From: CBDCUF01 sp965222525
Lineage (GTDB): Bacteria; Pseudomonadota; Alphaproteobacteria; Rickettsiales; UBA8987
Direction of reading: 5' to 3'
Length of the DNA: 64,000 nucleotides
Assembly (NCBI GenBank): GCA_965222525.1
Contig: OZ244955.1
Coordinates: 744,001-808,000, forward strand
The first letter of the stretch is position 1, and every line of letters begins with the position of its first letter. Under the pieces are notes generated by a model that worked only from the letters and a program-made list of their open reading frames with translations, made no database searches and had not been told where the DNA came from. Positions 8,105 to 15,610 of this stretch are shown here, one piece after another. A program made the position numbers and the translations under genes.

Positions 8105-8679
8105 ACACCCCCCCCCAAACCAGGGCACTATTTCTTGACAGGGATGGTGTTATTAATGTTGACAGGGGGCATGTCCACAGGATTGAGGATTTCGAGTTTA
8201 TAGACGGTATTTTTGAATTATGCCATGCGGCGCAGGATGCGGGTTATATAATCATAGTGATTACCAATCAGGGTGGTATCGGTCGGGGATATTATACCGA
8301 AGAGGAATATCAAACCCTGACCAACTGGATAGTTGGGCGTTTTGCGGATAAATCGATAGAAATTTCAGCAGTTTATCATTGTCCCTATCATCCCGAACAT
8401 GGCGTAGGTGATTATCGCAGGGAATCCCCCGACCGTAAGCCCAATCCCGGTATGCTGCTGAAAGCAGGGGATAAATTCAATATAGATATGTCAAAGTCAA
8501 TTTTTATCGGCGATAAAAACAGTGATATGCTTGCTGGGCAGCGCGCTGGAGTCGGCACTTTGATTTATTTCAATAAATCTGTTTATGAAAGCAGTATATC
8601 TCCTAGCATCGCACATTACTCTTTCACAAGCCACACAGACAATATTCATATAGTAAATCCATACGTAAATTGCCAATGA
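8101..8679 (+). CDS. gmhB: HAD-family heptose 1,7-bisphosphate 7-phosphatase-like protein
   Basis: 192 aa HAD phosphatase. Motif I LFLDRDGVINVD with the nucleophile Asp and general-acid Asp, motif II VITNQGGIGRG, motif III KPNPGMLLKA and motif IV FIGDKNSDMLAG. GmhB enzymes usually carry a zinc site from CxH and CxC pairs. Here CPYHPEHG is followed by GDYRRESPDRKPNPG, so the second cysteine pair is missing. Overlaps the nucleotidyltransferase by four bases. Likely the heptose phosphatase step; other histidinol-phosphatase-like activity cannot be excluded. Confidence 0.75.
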   Translation: MNTPPQTRALFLDRDGVINVDRGHVHRIEDFEFIDGIFELCHAAQDAGYIIIVITNQGGIGRGYYTEEEYQTLTNWIVGRFADKSIEISAVYHCPYHPEHGVGDYRRESPDRKPNPGMLLKAGDKFNIDMSKSIFIGDKNSDMLAGQRAGVGTLIYFNKSVYESSISPSIAHYSFTSHTDNIHIVNPYVNCQ

Positions 8680-8704
8680 AATCCCTTTATAAAGAAGCTA
8701 GCCA

Positions 8705-8980
8705 CTACTCATCATGATGATGGAAGTCGTAATGCTCTTCCATATAGCGCTTGACATTAGTGGGCGGCTCTTCTCCCCAGTCATGCTTGATAATTCCCTT
8801 ATATCTGGAGTAATCGATAAATAAATCCTGCTCATATGCCTTTTCCAGCTCCTCTACATCATGCAGATCAACCTTTACATAGGCGTATATCGGGTCACCC
8901 ACGGGAGTCTCGCCCCTGATAAGCACTATGCCATTATGGGTTTCAAGATCCAGCTTCTGTATGTGAGTCATCGGTGCCAT
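8705..8980 (-). CDS. Conserved small hypothetical protein
   Basis: 91 aa, acidic, soluble, ending in a His-rich tail (YDFHHHDE). Contains LDLETHNGIVLIRGETPVGDP and YAYVKVDLHDVEELEKAYEQ. I do not know a function. Two in-frame starts, ATG at 8980 and 8971; TGGAAC upstream of 8980 favours the first. Convergent with gmhB, with a 25-base gap. The His tail suggests possible metal binding, which is only inference. Confidence 0.65.
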   Translation of the reverse strand: MAPMTHIQKLDLETHNGIVLIRGETPVGDPIYAYVKVDLHDVEELEKAYEQDLFIDYSRYKGIIKHDWGEEPPTNVKRYMEEHYDFHHHDE

Positions 8981-9026
8981 ATGTTCCAGAGTTTAAGAAT
9001 GCAGGAATTTAGGAAATCCGGAGTTA

Positions 9027-9170
9027 TTACCTTTCGTGATTATTATCCCTGTCCTTTTCCTTTTTTACGGATGTGGTTAATATCAATGGAGGCTTTGTCT
9101 GTTTCATCACGGTAGGTGGCGGATCGCCTCCCTCTTCCTTTTTATCCTTAACGTCAATTTCATCGTTCAT
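9027..9170 (-). CDS. Small charged hypothetical ORF
   Basis: 47 aa with a good ribosome site (GGAGCAG, 7 bases before the ATG at 9170). The peptide is almost entirely polar and Lys/Glu/Asp-rich, with a PPPTVMKQTKPP segment. It lies on the same strand as, and upstream of, the 91-aa gene. I do not recognise it. Accepted on the strength of the ribosome site only. The remaining DNA between 8981 and 9242 holds a short word tract (AGGAATTTAGGAAAT) and nothing else I can name. Confidence 0.35.
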   Translation of the reverse strand: MNDEIDVKDKKEEGGDPPPTVMKQTKPPLILTTSVKKEKDRDNNHER

Positions 9171-9242
9171 AATCTGCTCCTAAATTGGTTTACTATTGGT
9201 ATAACCGTACTATAAATAAGCCATAAACCAGCAATTGGCAAT

Positions 9243-9412
9243 ATATAGTCGTTCCAAATAATTTCCGTGTATTTTGCAACTGCTAAATCTGCCTTATAGC
9301 TGCGTGCAAATTTCTTGCAGGTAGGGTAAACTACGAGCTGCGAAATTTCACTTGCTCTAATACAAATCTAGCTGGTTGTAAAACATACGGAAATTATTTG
9401 GAACGACTATAT
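9243..9412. repeat. TIR element with TTCCAAATAATTT ends, short form
   Basis: The left end ATAGTCGTTCCAAATAATTT and right end AAATTATTTGGAACGACTAT are perfect inverted repeats of at least 24 bases, about 170 bp apart. The right end runs up to and into the ccmC start codon, so the element appears to supply the ribosome site (GGAACGACTATATG). A related pair of ends is found at 30890-31610. Confidence 0.8.
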
Positions 9413-10184
9413 GCTGCATATACTAAAACCAGGGAAGTTTGTTAAACTCACCGACCGTATCACCATACCGCTTGCAATAATTACCACGATATTACTTGTA
9501 GCGGGGGGATATGTTGCCATTGTCACCTCCCCCCCCGATTACCAGCAGGGTGAATCGGTGCGGATTATGTATGTGCATGTGCCGGCAGCATGGATGTCGT
9601 TGTTTATATATATGGTGATAGCGCTGGCAGGGGTATCCTTCCTTATATGGCGCAACCCGTTATCGGACTTCATAGCACGGGCAGCGGCACCGATAGGTGC
9701 AGGGTTCACATTGATAACACTGGCTACCGGCTCTATATGGGGCAAGGTTGGATGGGGCACATGGTGGGCATGGGACCCGAGGATAATCTCTGTATTACTG
9801 CTGTTTTTCCTTTACATAGGGTATATCGCACTGGCAGGGGCATTTGAAAACCAGGAACGGGGTTCAAAGGCGGCCGCTATTCTGGCGCTGGTAGGGGCGG
9901 TTAATATCCCGATAATCAGGTTCTCGGTGGATTGGTGGAATACATTACACCAGCCGGCAAGCGTTGTAAGACTCGACGGCCCAGCGATTCACGGTGATAT
10001 GCTCCTGCCGCTGTTGCTTATGGCGTTCGGTTTTACGGGAGTGTTTCTTGTCCTGCTGTTTATCAGGGTCAAGGCGGGATTTCTGGAACGCAGGATTATG
10101 CGTGAGAGGATGAAAAATATGGAGGAGGTTACTTCTTCCTCTTTGAGCAAACCACCAACAGCAGCGTATAACCGGATGCAATAG
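9411..10184 (+). CDS. ccmC: Heme exporter permease CcmC
   Basis: 257 aa, six membrane segments. Has the tryptophan-rich heme-handling motif WGTWWAWDPR at residues 115-124 and flanking histidines His56 (YVHVPAAW) and His180 (NTLHQPAS), as in CcmC, which loads heme on CcmE for cytochrome c maturation in the periplasm. CcmA, B, D and E are not adjacent, so the cluster is dispersed. The start is at the very edge of a TIR element. The last 56 bases overlap the convergent gene at 10129, and the Ser/Thr-rich tail may not matter. Confidence 0.93.
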   Translation: MLHILKPGKFVKLTDRITIPLAIITTILLVAGGYVAIVTSPPDYQQGESVRIMYVHVPAAWMSLFIYMVIALAGVSFLIWRNPLSDFIARAAAPIGAGFTLITLATGSIWGKVGWGTWWAWDPRIISVLLLFFLYIGYIALAGAFENQERGSKAAAILALVGAVNIPIIRFSVDWWNTLHQPASVVRLDGPAIHGDMLLPLLLMAFGFTGVFLVLLFIRVKAGFLERRIMRERMKNMEEVTSSSLSKPPTAAYNRMQ

Positions 10185-10539
10185 CGATTGCAACCAGACC
10201 TCCCCAGAACGATACAGGAAGCGAATACGACTCATTGCTGCCATCGGTCGCGATGAGATACACCAGTTCATCTAGCGCCATACCAAGCCCGCTACCGAAT
10301 ATCACAGCCATAATGTCTGTAATACGCCTGCCTGCCTCCTCCATAACCACCAGGAAAATCCCGCTGAATGTCACCAGCACCAGCCCCGTATAAAGATGGT
10401 GAATATTATATGACGCTATATTGAAGTCACTATTGGGTGAGAAATACAGCCATACCCTCAGCACAACAAAAGTTGTCACCATAGTTCCCAGAATTATAAA
10501 TGCTCGTCCTTTATTTACCCTCACACTCATTAAGATCAT
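10129..10539 (-). CDS. Integral membrane hypothetical protein
   Basis: 136 aa with about four hydrophobic segments. Contains NIHHLYTGLVLV and a GLGMALDELVYLI motif; the conserved-looking His pair and Asp/Glu in the membrane suggest a genuine family, but I cannot name it. First ATG overlaps the hisF stop by four bases (ATGA), so it is probably translated together with hisA-hisF; a second start at MSVRVNKG is possible. Ends in CSKRKK. Confidence 0.6.
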   Translation of the reverse strand: MILMSVRVNKGRAFIILGTMVTTFVVLRVWLYFSPNSDFNIASYNIHHLYTGLVLVTFSGIFLVVMEEAGRRITDIMAVIFGSGLGMALDELVYLIATDGSNESYSLPVSFWGGLVAIAIASGYTLLLVVCSKRKK

Positions 10540-11306
10540 ATTCTAACCGCAATACCGGTATTTTGCATATACTGCTTTACCTCTTTAACGGAATATTCAC
10601 CGAAATGGAAGATCGAAGCGGCGAGCAGGGCACTGGCATGACCCTGTTTCACTCCCTCGACGAAATGTTCCGGTTTGCCTACCCCCCCGGAGGCTATAAC
10701 CGGCACCGACACAGCATCCGCTATTTTCCTCGTTAGCTCAATATCATAACCATCCTTTGTTCCGTCCCTGTCCATAGAGGTAAGCAATATTTCGCCTGCT
10801 CCGTAATCCACCATTTTCCGCGCCCATTCCACCGCATCAATCCCGGTAGGCTCCCGCCCGCCATGGGTAAATATTTCAAATGAGGGTTGGCCGTCATCTT
10901 CCCCTACTCTTCTGGCATCAATCGCAACCACTATACATTGCGCACCGAATTTATCCGCAGCCTGCCGGACAAATTCCGGATTATGCACCGCAGCAGTATT
11001 TATCGAAACCTTGTCCGCCCCTGCCAGCAATAATTTGCGCACATCATCAACATTACGCACTCCGCCACCTACTGTCAAAGGCATAAAGCAATGTTCCGCC
11101 ACCTGCGTCACCACATCATACAATACATCCCGCTTTTCATGTGAAGCGGTAATATCGAGGAAGCATAATTCATCCGCACCCTGTGCATCATATATTTTTG
11201 CCTGCTCAACAGGATCACCGGCATCTATCAGATCAACGAAATTAACTCCCTTGACTACACGTCCGTCCTTGACATCAAGACATGGTATGATTCTGGTTTT
11301 TAACAT
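10536..11306 (-). CDS. hisF: Imidazole glycerol phosphate synthase, cyclase subunit HisF
   Basis: 256 aa TIM barrel. Uses ammonia from HisH to turn PRFAR into imidazole glycerol phosphate and AICAR in histidine synthesis. Catalytic Asp11 (MLKTRIIPCLDVKDGRVVKG) and Asp130 (IVVAIDARR) are present, with the phosphate-binding GGGVRN and VIASGGVGKPEH loops. Eight bases downstream of hisA on the same strand. hisH is not in the window. Confidence 0.98.
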   Translation of the reverse strand: MLKTRIIPCLDVKDGRVVKGVNFVDLIDAGDPVEQAKIYDAQGADELCFLDITASHEKRDVLYDVVTQVAEHCFMPLTVGGGVRNVDDVRKLLLAGADKVSINTAAVHNPEFVRQAADKFGAQCIVVAIDARRVGEDDGQPSFEIFTHGGREPTGIDAVEWARKMVDYGAGEILLTSMDRDGTKDGYDIELTRKIADAVSVPVIASGGVGKPEHFVEGVKQGHASALLAASIFHFGEYSVKEVKQYMQNTGIAVRI

Positions 11307-11314
11307 TATTAAAA

Positions 11315-12043
11315 CTACTTCATAAATTTCAACGCCTGCCTGATATCCAGCTTGCGGTCATAGATTGCCCGCCCGACTATCGCCCCGTCTATCCCGCATG
11401 CTTTTATAGAATCAAGCGCACGCAAATCCTCTATTGAACTGATACCGCCGGAAGCTATAACCGGTGTGGAAATCCGCGAAGCCAGTGCCTCTATCCCACC
11501 GATATCCGGCCCCTGCATCATGCCGTCAAGATTGACATTGGTATAGATTATTGCCGCCACCCCGACATCCTCGAATTTCAGCGCCAGCTCCACTACCGGC
11601 ATGGTAGTCTTGCGTGCCCAGCCTTCCACCGCTACCAGCCCGTCCCTCGCATCTATGCCGACCGCAATCTTTCCCGGATATTCCACACAGGTATGCCTGA
11701 CCAGCTCCGGATTATTAGCCGCAGCAGTTCCCAGCACCACCCGCGATATGCCGGCGCGCATCCAGGCATCAATCCGGTTCATGTCACGGATACCACCACC
11801 AAGCTGTACCGGTATATTGACCCGACGCAATACGGCCTCCACCGCATCCATATTCACCGGTTCCGGCTGTCCCTGGAATGCGCCGTTTAAATCGACCATA
11901 TGAATCCAGCTTGCTCCCTGTTCCTCGAATTCCACCGCCTGTTCGGCCGGATTCTCGGAGAAGGTGATGGATTTATCCATATAGCCCTGCGTCAGCCTGA
12001 CACAATGGCCGTCCTTCAAATCTATTGCGGGATATAGTATCAT
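11315..12043 (-). CDS. hisA: ProFAR isomerase HisA
   Basis: 242 aa TIM barrel, half-barrel repeat like HisF. Catalytic Asp8 (MILYPAIDLKDGHCVRL) and Asp131 (IAVGIDARDG) are visible, plus LGGGIRDM and VIASGGISS phosphate loops. Isomerises ProFAR to PRFAR, the step before HisF. First gene of the leftward hisA-hisF group in this window. The 91 bp upstream hold an AGGAATA-type word tract and the promoter of the divergent gene. Confidence 0.98.
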   Translation of the reverse strand: MILYPAIDLKDGHCVRLTQGYMDKSITFSENPAEQAVEFEEQGASWIHMVDLNGAFQGQPEPVNMDAVEAVLRRVNIPVQLGGGIRDMNRIDAWMRAGISRVVLGTAAANNPELVRHTCVEYPGKIAVGIDARDGLVAVEGWARKTTMPVVELALKFEDVGVAAIIYTNVNLDGMMQGPDIGGIEALASRISTPVIASGGISSIEDLRALDSIKACGIDGAIVGRAIYDRKLDIRQALKFMK

Positions 12044-12099
12044 ATGAAGTCAGGAATACAGGAATATAAGAATACAGGAAACTGTTTTTTGGGCGGGTA

Positions 12100-12128
12100 T
12101 TGTGTAATACGCAACTATCCTGTATAAT
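12100..12128 (+). promoter_or_regulatory. Sigma70-type promoter placed for a leaderless transcript
   Basis: TTGTGT at 12100-12105, 17-base spacer, TATAAT at 12123-12128 (preceded by TG one base before). The ATG of the next gene is at 12135, about where transcription should begin, and no ribosome site fits between. Suggests a leaderless mRNA. Confidence 0.55.
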
Positions 12129-12134
12129 GCCTTA

Positions 12135-12533
12135 ATGCAAGAATATCTGCTGCATTATGTGTTAAACCTGTTTTTATTCACCGCCACATCGCTGTCCGGA
12201 GATATTGACGGTGCATGTGTGGGATTGAGTGATGCGCTACGTGAATGCAAGCCTTATGAATGCCGGATTTATGCCAAACAGCCGGATTTTGAAGTTGCAC
12301 ATAAAGTAAAGGGGATGGAGGACGGGAAATGTATACATCTGGTGCAGAGCCTTGATAACCGTGATTTTGCCGAATGTAAAACCGGTGAGGCTACCCGCAA
12401 GGATTTAGCGGCCTTTATGCTTGATACCGGTGGTGAGGTGGAAGTTAACCACCTAATGGCGCTGGACAGGAAAATCCGTGCGGAATGTATTAAATATAAT
12501 TTTACCGGTGTGAATAACAGACAGGAGAGATAA
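12135..12533 (+). CDS. Secreted Cys-rich hypothetical protein, first of a tandem pair
   Basis: 132 aa. A hydrophobic N-terminus (LLHYVLNLFLFTATSLSG) looks like a signal sequence, followed by a domain with spaced cysteines: GACVGLSDALRECKPYECRI, GKCIHLVQ and AECKTGEATRKDLA, then RAECIKYNF. The same order of Cys, ATRK/VTRK and aromatic residues recurs in the next gene, so the two are paralogues. Disulfide-bonded periplasmic proteins of unknown function is the likely reading. One base separates its stop from the next ATG. Confidence 0.65.
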   Translation: MQEYLLHYVLNLFLFTATSLSGDIDGACVGLSDALRECKPYECRIYAKQPDFEVAHKVKGMEDGKCIHLVQSLDNRDFAECKTGEATRKDLAAFMLDTGGEVEVNHLMALDRKIRAECIKYNFTGVNNRQER

Positions 12534-12534
12534 G

Positions 12535-12897
12535 ATGAGAAAATTATTACTGATTGTTATTATGGTTTTTCCACAAATATCCTTGGCGGAGGTGGAAAAT
12601 ACCTGTGATGAATTTGGTGCAAAGCTTATGGAATGTGCGGATTATTCCTGCCAGATGCCTTACCCCAAAGACAGGGAGTTCAGGGTGGAACACACTATTG
12701 GCAGGAATGAGAATAACCCCGAATATTGCCACCACACCCAGACGGTTCCGGGTGGCATGGTGGAGTGTAACTACAGCGAGGTTACCAGAAAAACTCTGGC
12801 GAAGACTCATGATAAAGATTACCGGCCTACCGATGAAGATAATGAAATCATCAAGCTTGCATTCAAGATAGAGTGTGAGTATAAGGGCGGTGGCTAG
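12535..12897 (+). CDS. Secreted Cys-rich hypothetical protein, second of a tandem pair
   Basis: 120 aa. Clear signal peptide (RKLLLIVIMVFPQISLA) followed by ENTCDEFGAKLMECADYSCQM, PEYCHHTQTV, VECNYSEVTRKTLAK and KIECEYKGGG. Six cysteines match those of the preceding gene in spacing. Preceded by CAGGAGAGATAAG, a good ribosome site that overlaps the end of the first gene, so the pair is one transcript. Family not recognised. Confidence 0.7.
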   Translation: MRKLLLIVIMVFPQISLAEVENTCDEFGAKLMECADYSCQMPYPKDREFRVEHTIGRNENNPEYCHHTQTVPGGMVECNYSEVTRKTLAKTHDKDYRPTDEDNEIIKLAFKIECEYKGGG

Positions 12898-12918
12898 TGG
12901 CTCGCAGGAGAGGGGAGT

Positions 12919-13266
12919 ATGTCTACAAGGATATATCATAATCCGCGCTGTAATAAATGCAGAGTAACTATGCAGTTGCTTGAAGAGCAGGGTGAAGAAC
13001 CGGAGGTGGTGGAGTATCTGAAAGCACCTCCGACCAGGCAGGAACTGGTGGAAATACTTGATATGCTGAAGCGGGAACCGCGGGATATTATGCGTACCCA
13101 CGAGCCGGAATATAAGGAAAGCGGTGCGGATAATACGGATTTATCCCGTGATGGGCTTATTGATAAGATCCTCGAATATCCGAAACTGCTACAACGTCCG
13201 ATTGTAATTAAAGACGGTAAAGCTATAATCGGCCGCCCGCCGGAGAATGTGCTTGAGATACTGTAA
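12919..13266 (+). CDS. arsC: ArsC family reductase-like protein
   Basis: 115 aa, thioredoxin-fold ArsC/YfgD-like. N-terminal HNPRCNKCR puts Cys11 where the catalytic Cys of glutaredoxin-linked arsenate reductases sits, with a second Cys14 in place of the usual Ser. LKAPPTRQEL, the RPIVI motif with the conserved Arg, and GRPPENVLEIL match the family. May reduce arsenate or be a related reductase; there is no other ars gene nearby. Just 3' of the Cys-rich pair, after GGAGAGGGGAG. Confidence 0.85.
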   Translation: MSTRIYHNPRCNKCRVTMQLLEEQGEEPEVVEYLKAPPTRQELVEILDMLKREPRDIMRTHEPEYKESGADNTDLSRDGLIDKILEYPKLLQRPIVIKDGKAIIGRPPENVLEIL

Positions 13267-13267
13267 T

Positions 13268-13318
13268 CAGGAGTCAGAAGCTAGAAGTCAGAAACCAGAA
13301 ATCAGAAGCCAGAAAAAT
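13268..13318. repeat. Short-word repeat tract (CAGAAG/CAGAAA words)
   Basis: A run of slightly varied words, TCAGAAGCTAGAAGTCAG then AAACCAGAAATCAGAAGCC, between arsC and lepB. The same words occur in reverse complement at 21538-21580 upstream of map. It contains no coding signal, and lepB starts right after it. Confidence 0.7.
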
Positions 13319-13321
13319 TTT

Positions 13322-14161
13322 ATGAGTGAACTGGAAAGAACAGGTGAGAAGATTGTTGAGAATTCAATTGACAGTAGTGAGCCCAATAAAAAATCCGGGA
13401 AGAAAGAAAAGAAAAAGCTGCGCTTTTATGAAAGCTGGACTTTCCTGATACTGGTATGCATTGTATTTCCGCTGGTGTTCCGTGCGCTGATATATTCTCC
13501 CTTTCATATACCTTCCGGCTCGATGAAGCCCAGCCTGCTTATCGGGGACTTTATCTTTGTTTCCAAATCTTCCTACGGTTATTCACGTTATAGTTTTGCT
13601 ATTCCCCTGCTGGCTCCACGCGGAATCGGGATGTTCGAGGGGCGTAAATTTTCCGAACAGCCGAAGCGCGGTGATGTTATTGTATTTCGTCCGCCACCTA
13701 CCCCGCATATTGATTATATAAAACGACTTGTCGGACTTCCCGGCGACAGGATTCAAATGAAGAACGGGGAGCTATACATAAATGGTGACAAGGTTGAACG
13801 CAAGCGGGTAGAGGACTTTACTGATACTGATGAGGATGGAAATACCAGGATAATCCGCCATTATAAGGAGACACTGCCCAATGGTGTGACCTATTCGGTG
13901 CTTGATGACGAACTGGATGGTGAGTGGGATAACACCGAGGTTTACAAAGTACCGGAAGGGCATTATTTCCTTATGGGGGATAATCGTGATAATTCTGCCG
14001 ATAGTCGTACACCGGCAGTAGGCTTTGTTCCGGCAGAAAATCTGGTTGGCAGGGCAGATGTAGTATTCATCTCCACGGAGGATAATTTGTGGAAATTCTG
14101 GAAATGGCCCTGGACAATGCGCGGCGAACGTTTCTGGACGGATATTGATTATATGTTCTAA
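13322..14161 (+). CDS. lepB: Signal peptidase I
   Basis: 279 aa from the ATG at 13322; the frame is open upstream, but that part is the word tract. Charged N-terminus (KKSGKKEKKKLRF), one membrane anchor, then the catalytic Ser67 in IPSGSMKPSLLIGD and Lys134 in DYIKRLVGLPGD, plus GDNRDNSADSRTPAVGFVP. Cuts signal peptides of exported proteins on the periplasmic side of the inner membrane. Convergent with the M48 gene. Confidence 0.96.
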   Translation: MSELERTGEKIVENSIDSSEPNKKSGKKEKKKLRFYESWTFLILVCIVFPLVFRALIYSPFHIPSGSMKPSLLIGDFIFVSKSSYGYSRYSFAIPLLAPRGIGMFEGRKFSEQPKRGDVIVFRPPPTPHIDYIKRLVGLPGDRIQMKNGELYINGDKVERKRVEDFTDTDEDGNTRIIRHYKETLPNGVTYSVLDDELDGEWDNTEVYKVPEGHYFLMGDNRDNSADSRTPAVGFVPAENLVGRADVVFISTEDNLWKFWKWPWTMRGERFWTDIDYMF

Positions 14162-14166
14162 ACTTA

Positions 14167-15540
14167 TTAATCCTCCAGACTATCCAGTATATCCTTGGCT
14201 TTGAGGGCGGCGGGGGTACCTTCCGGCAGGTGCTTGCGTGCCAGTTCGATATATTTCTCCGCATCATCATTGTTTTTAAGCAGGGAGGCCTCCTCTGCCA
14301 GAGCGAGGTAGGACTTGCCCAATTTTCCCATACGGCCATATGCAATCCCCAACTGCCGCCATGCTATTACATTCTTCGGCTCCTTTACCAACACCTGCTC
14401 CAGAATTCCCGCCGCATCCGCATAAAGCTCTTCCCTTTCGGTAGCAATCTGTGCCACTGCAAGCTGCAGGGTCGGCAGTGGCGCATCAGGCAATAGCTCA
14501 ACCGCACGCCTATAGGAAGCTATGGATTCATCTATCCGCCCGTTTTCAAACAGCATTTGCCCTTTTAATTCATGGAAATAAGGGTCGTCAGGAAAGTTAT
14601 CAATCAGCGAGTCTATTTCCCGCAATGCACTATCCATATCAGGAATACGGTAATAGGCTATCGCCCTGGCATAACGGGTGGCAATATTCTCATCGGCATG
14701 TTTAAGCTTTTTTAGGATATCTTTCGGCTCTTTCAGAAATGCACTTAATTTTGCCGTAACACGGCTGTGTCTCTTATGTAAATCATCCAGCCATATGTGG
14801 TTTTCAGCAATATTCTCCTCATTTGCCTGCCATTCCCTTGAAGCATTACGCAGATGTTCTATCCGATCAGAAGAAAGCGGGTGGGTCATTATATATGGGC
14901 TTATGTCATTATAGTAAAAAGTATGCTCGGTATGGAATTTCTCCAGTAATTGAATCAACCCGTCAGGAGAAGCCCCCACCTGTCTCATATATCCCAATGC
15001 CGCCTGGTCGGCGGCCTCCTCCTGTGTGCGGGAATGTTTAAGGTAACCACGCTGGGCAATATGCTGCCCCCCCTGCGCTATGGCAATGCCTGCTTCCGGC
15101 GGTGCACCGGCTGCAATTGATGCAATACCCAGAATATAGCCTAATGCCGATTCTATCCCTGCCGATTCCATACGGCTGGCTTTCTGGATTAGATGCCCAC
15201 CGGTGATATGGCCTGATTCATGCGCCACCACCCCTATCAGCATTTCCGGATTGTCCGACTCCAGCAACAGGCCGGTATTGATAAATATATTCTGCCCGCC
15301 CGCAACAAAGGCATTCAGCATCGGGTCATTTATAATGATAATCCTGATATGATCGGCATTTAATCCTGCTGCTTTGAACACAGGTTTTGCTATATTCTGC
15401 AGATAGCGTTCAATCTCATCATCCCTTATGGTAGATAGGGATTGCGCAGAAGAATTTTGCGGAGCAATCACCAGAACTACTAGGGTAAGAGCTGTTATGA
15501 TTATATACACAACAACGAATTTGCCTGTAAATTTTAACAT
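14167..15540 (-). CDS. M48 family metalloprotease with TPR repeats, BepA-like
   Basis: 457 aa. N-terminal signal or anchor (VYIIITALTLVVLVIAP), then an M48 protease domain with zinc motif HESGH at residues 107-111 and the third ligand expected in the RTQEEAADQAALGYM segment. The C-terminal ~170 residues form TPR-like helices (ALREIDSLIDNFPDDPYFHEL, GRIDESIASYRRAVELLPD). This layout matches BepA/YfgC periplasmic proteases that check outer membrane protein assembly. Confidence 0.9.
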   Translation of the reverse strand: MLKFTGKFVVVYIIITALTLVVLVIAPQNSSAQSLSTIRDDEIERYLQNIAKPVFKAAGLNADHIRIIIINDPMLNAFVAGGQNIFINTGLLLESDNPEMLIGVVAHESGHITGGHLIQKASRMESAGIESALGYILGIASIAAGAPPEAGIAIAQGGQHIAQRGYLKHSRTQEEAADQAALGYMRQVGASPDGLIQLLEKFHTEHTFYYNDISPYIMTHPLSSDRIEHLRNASREWQANEENIAENHIWLDDLHKRHSRVTAKLSAFLKEPKDILKKLKHADENIATRYARAIAYYRIPDMDSALREIDSLIDNFPDDPYFHELKGQMLFENGRIDESIASYRRAVELLPDAPLPTLQLAVAQIATEREELYADAAGILEQVLVKEPKNVIAWRQLGIAYGRMGKLGKSYLALAEEASLLKNNDDAEKYIELARKHLPEGTPAALKAKDILDSLED

Positions 15541-15610
15541 CCTCTAATAATGCCGGATTTAAGGGAAAAAGTAAAGAATTGAGAGCAATAACAAAAATAT
15601 TGTTAGGTGC

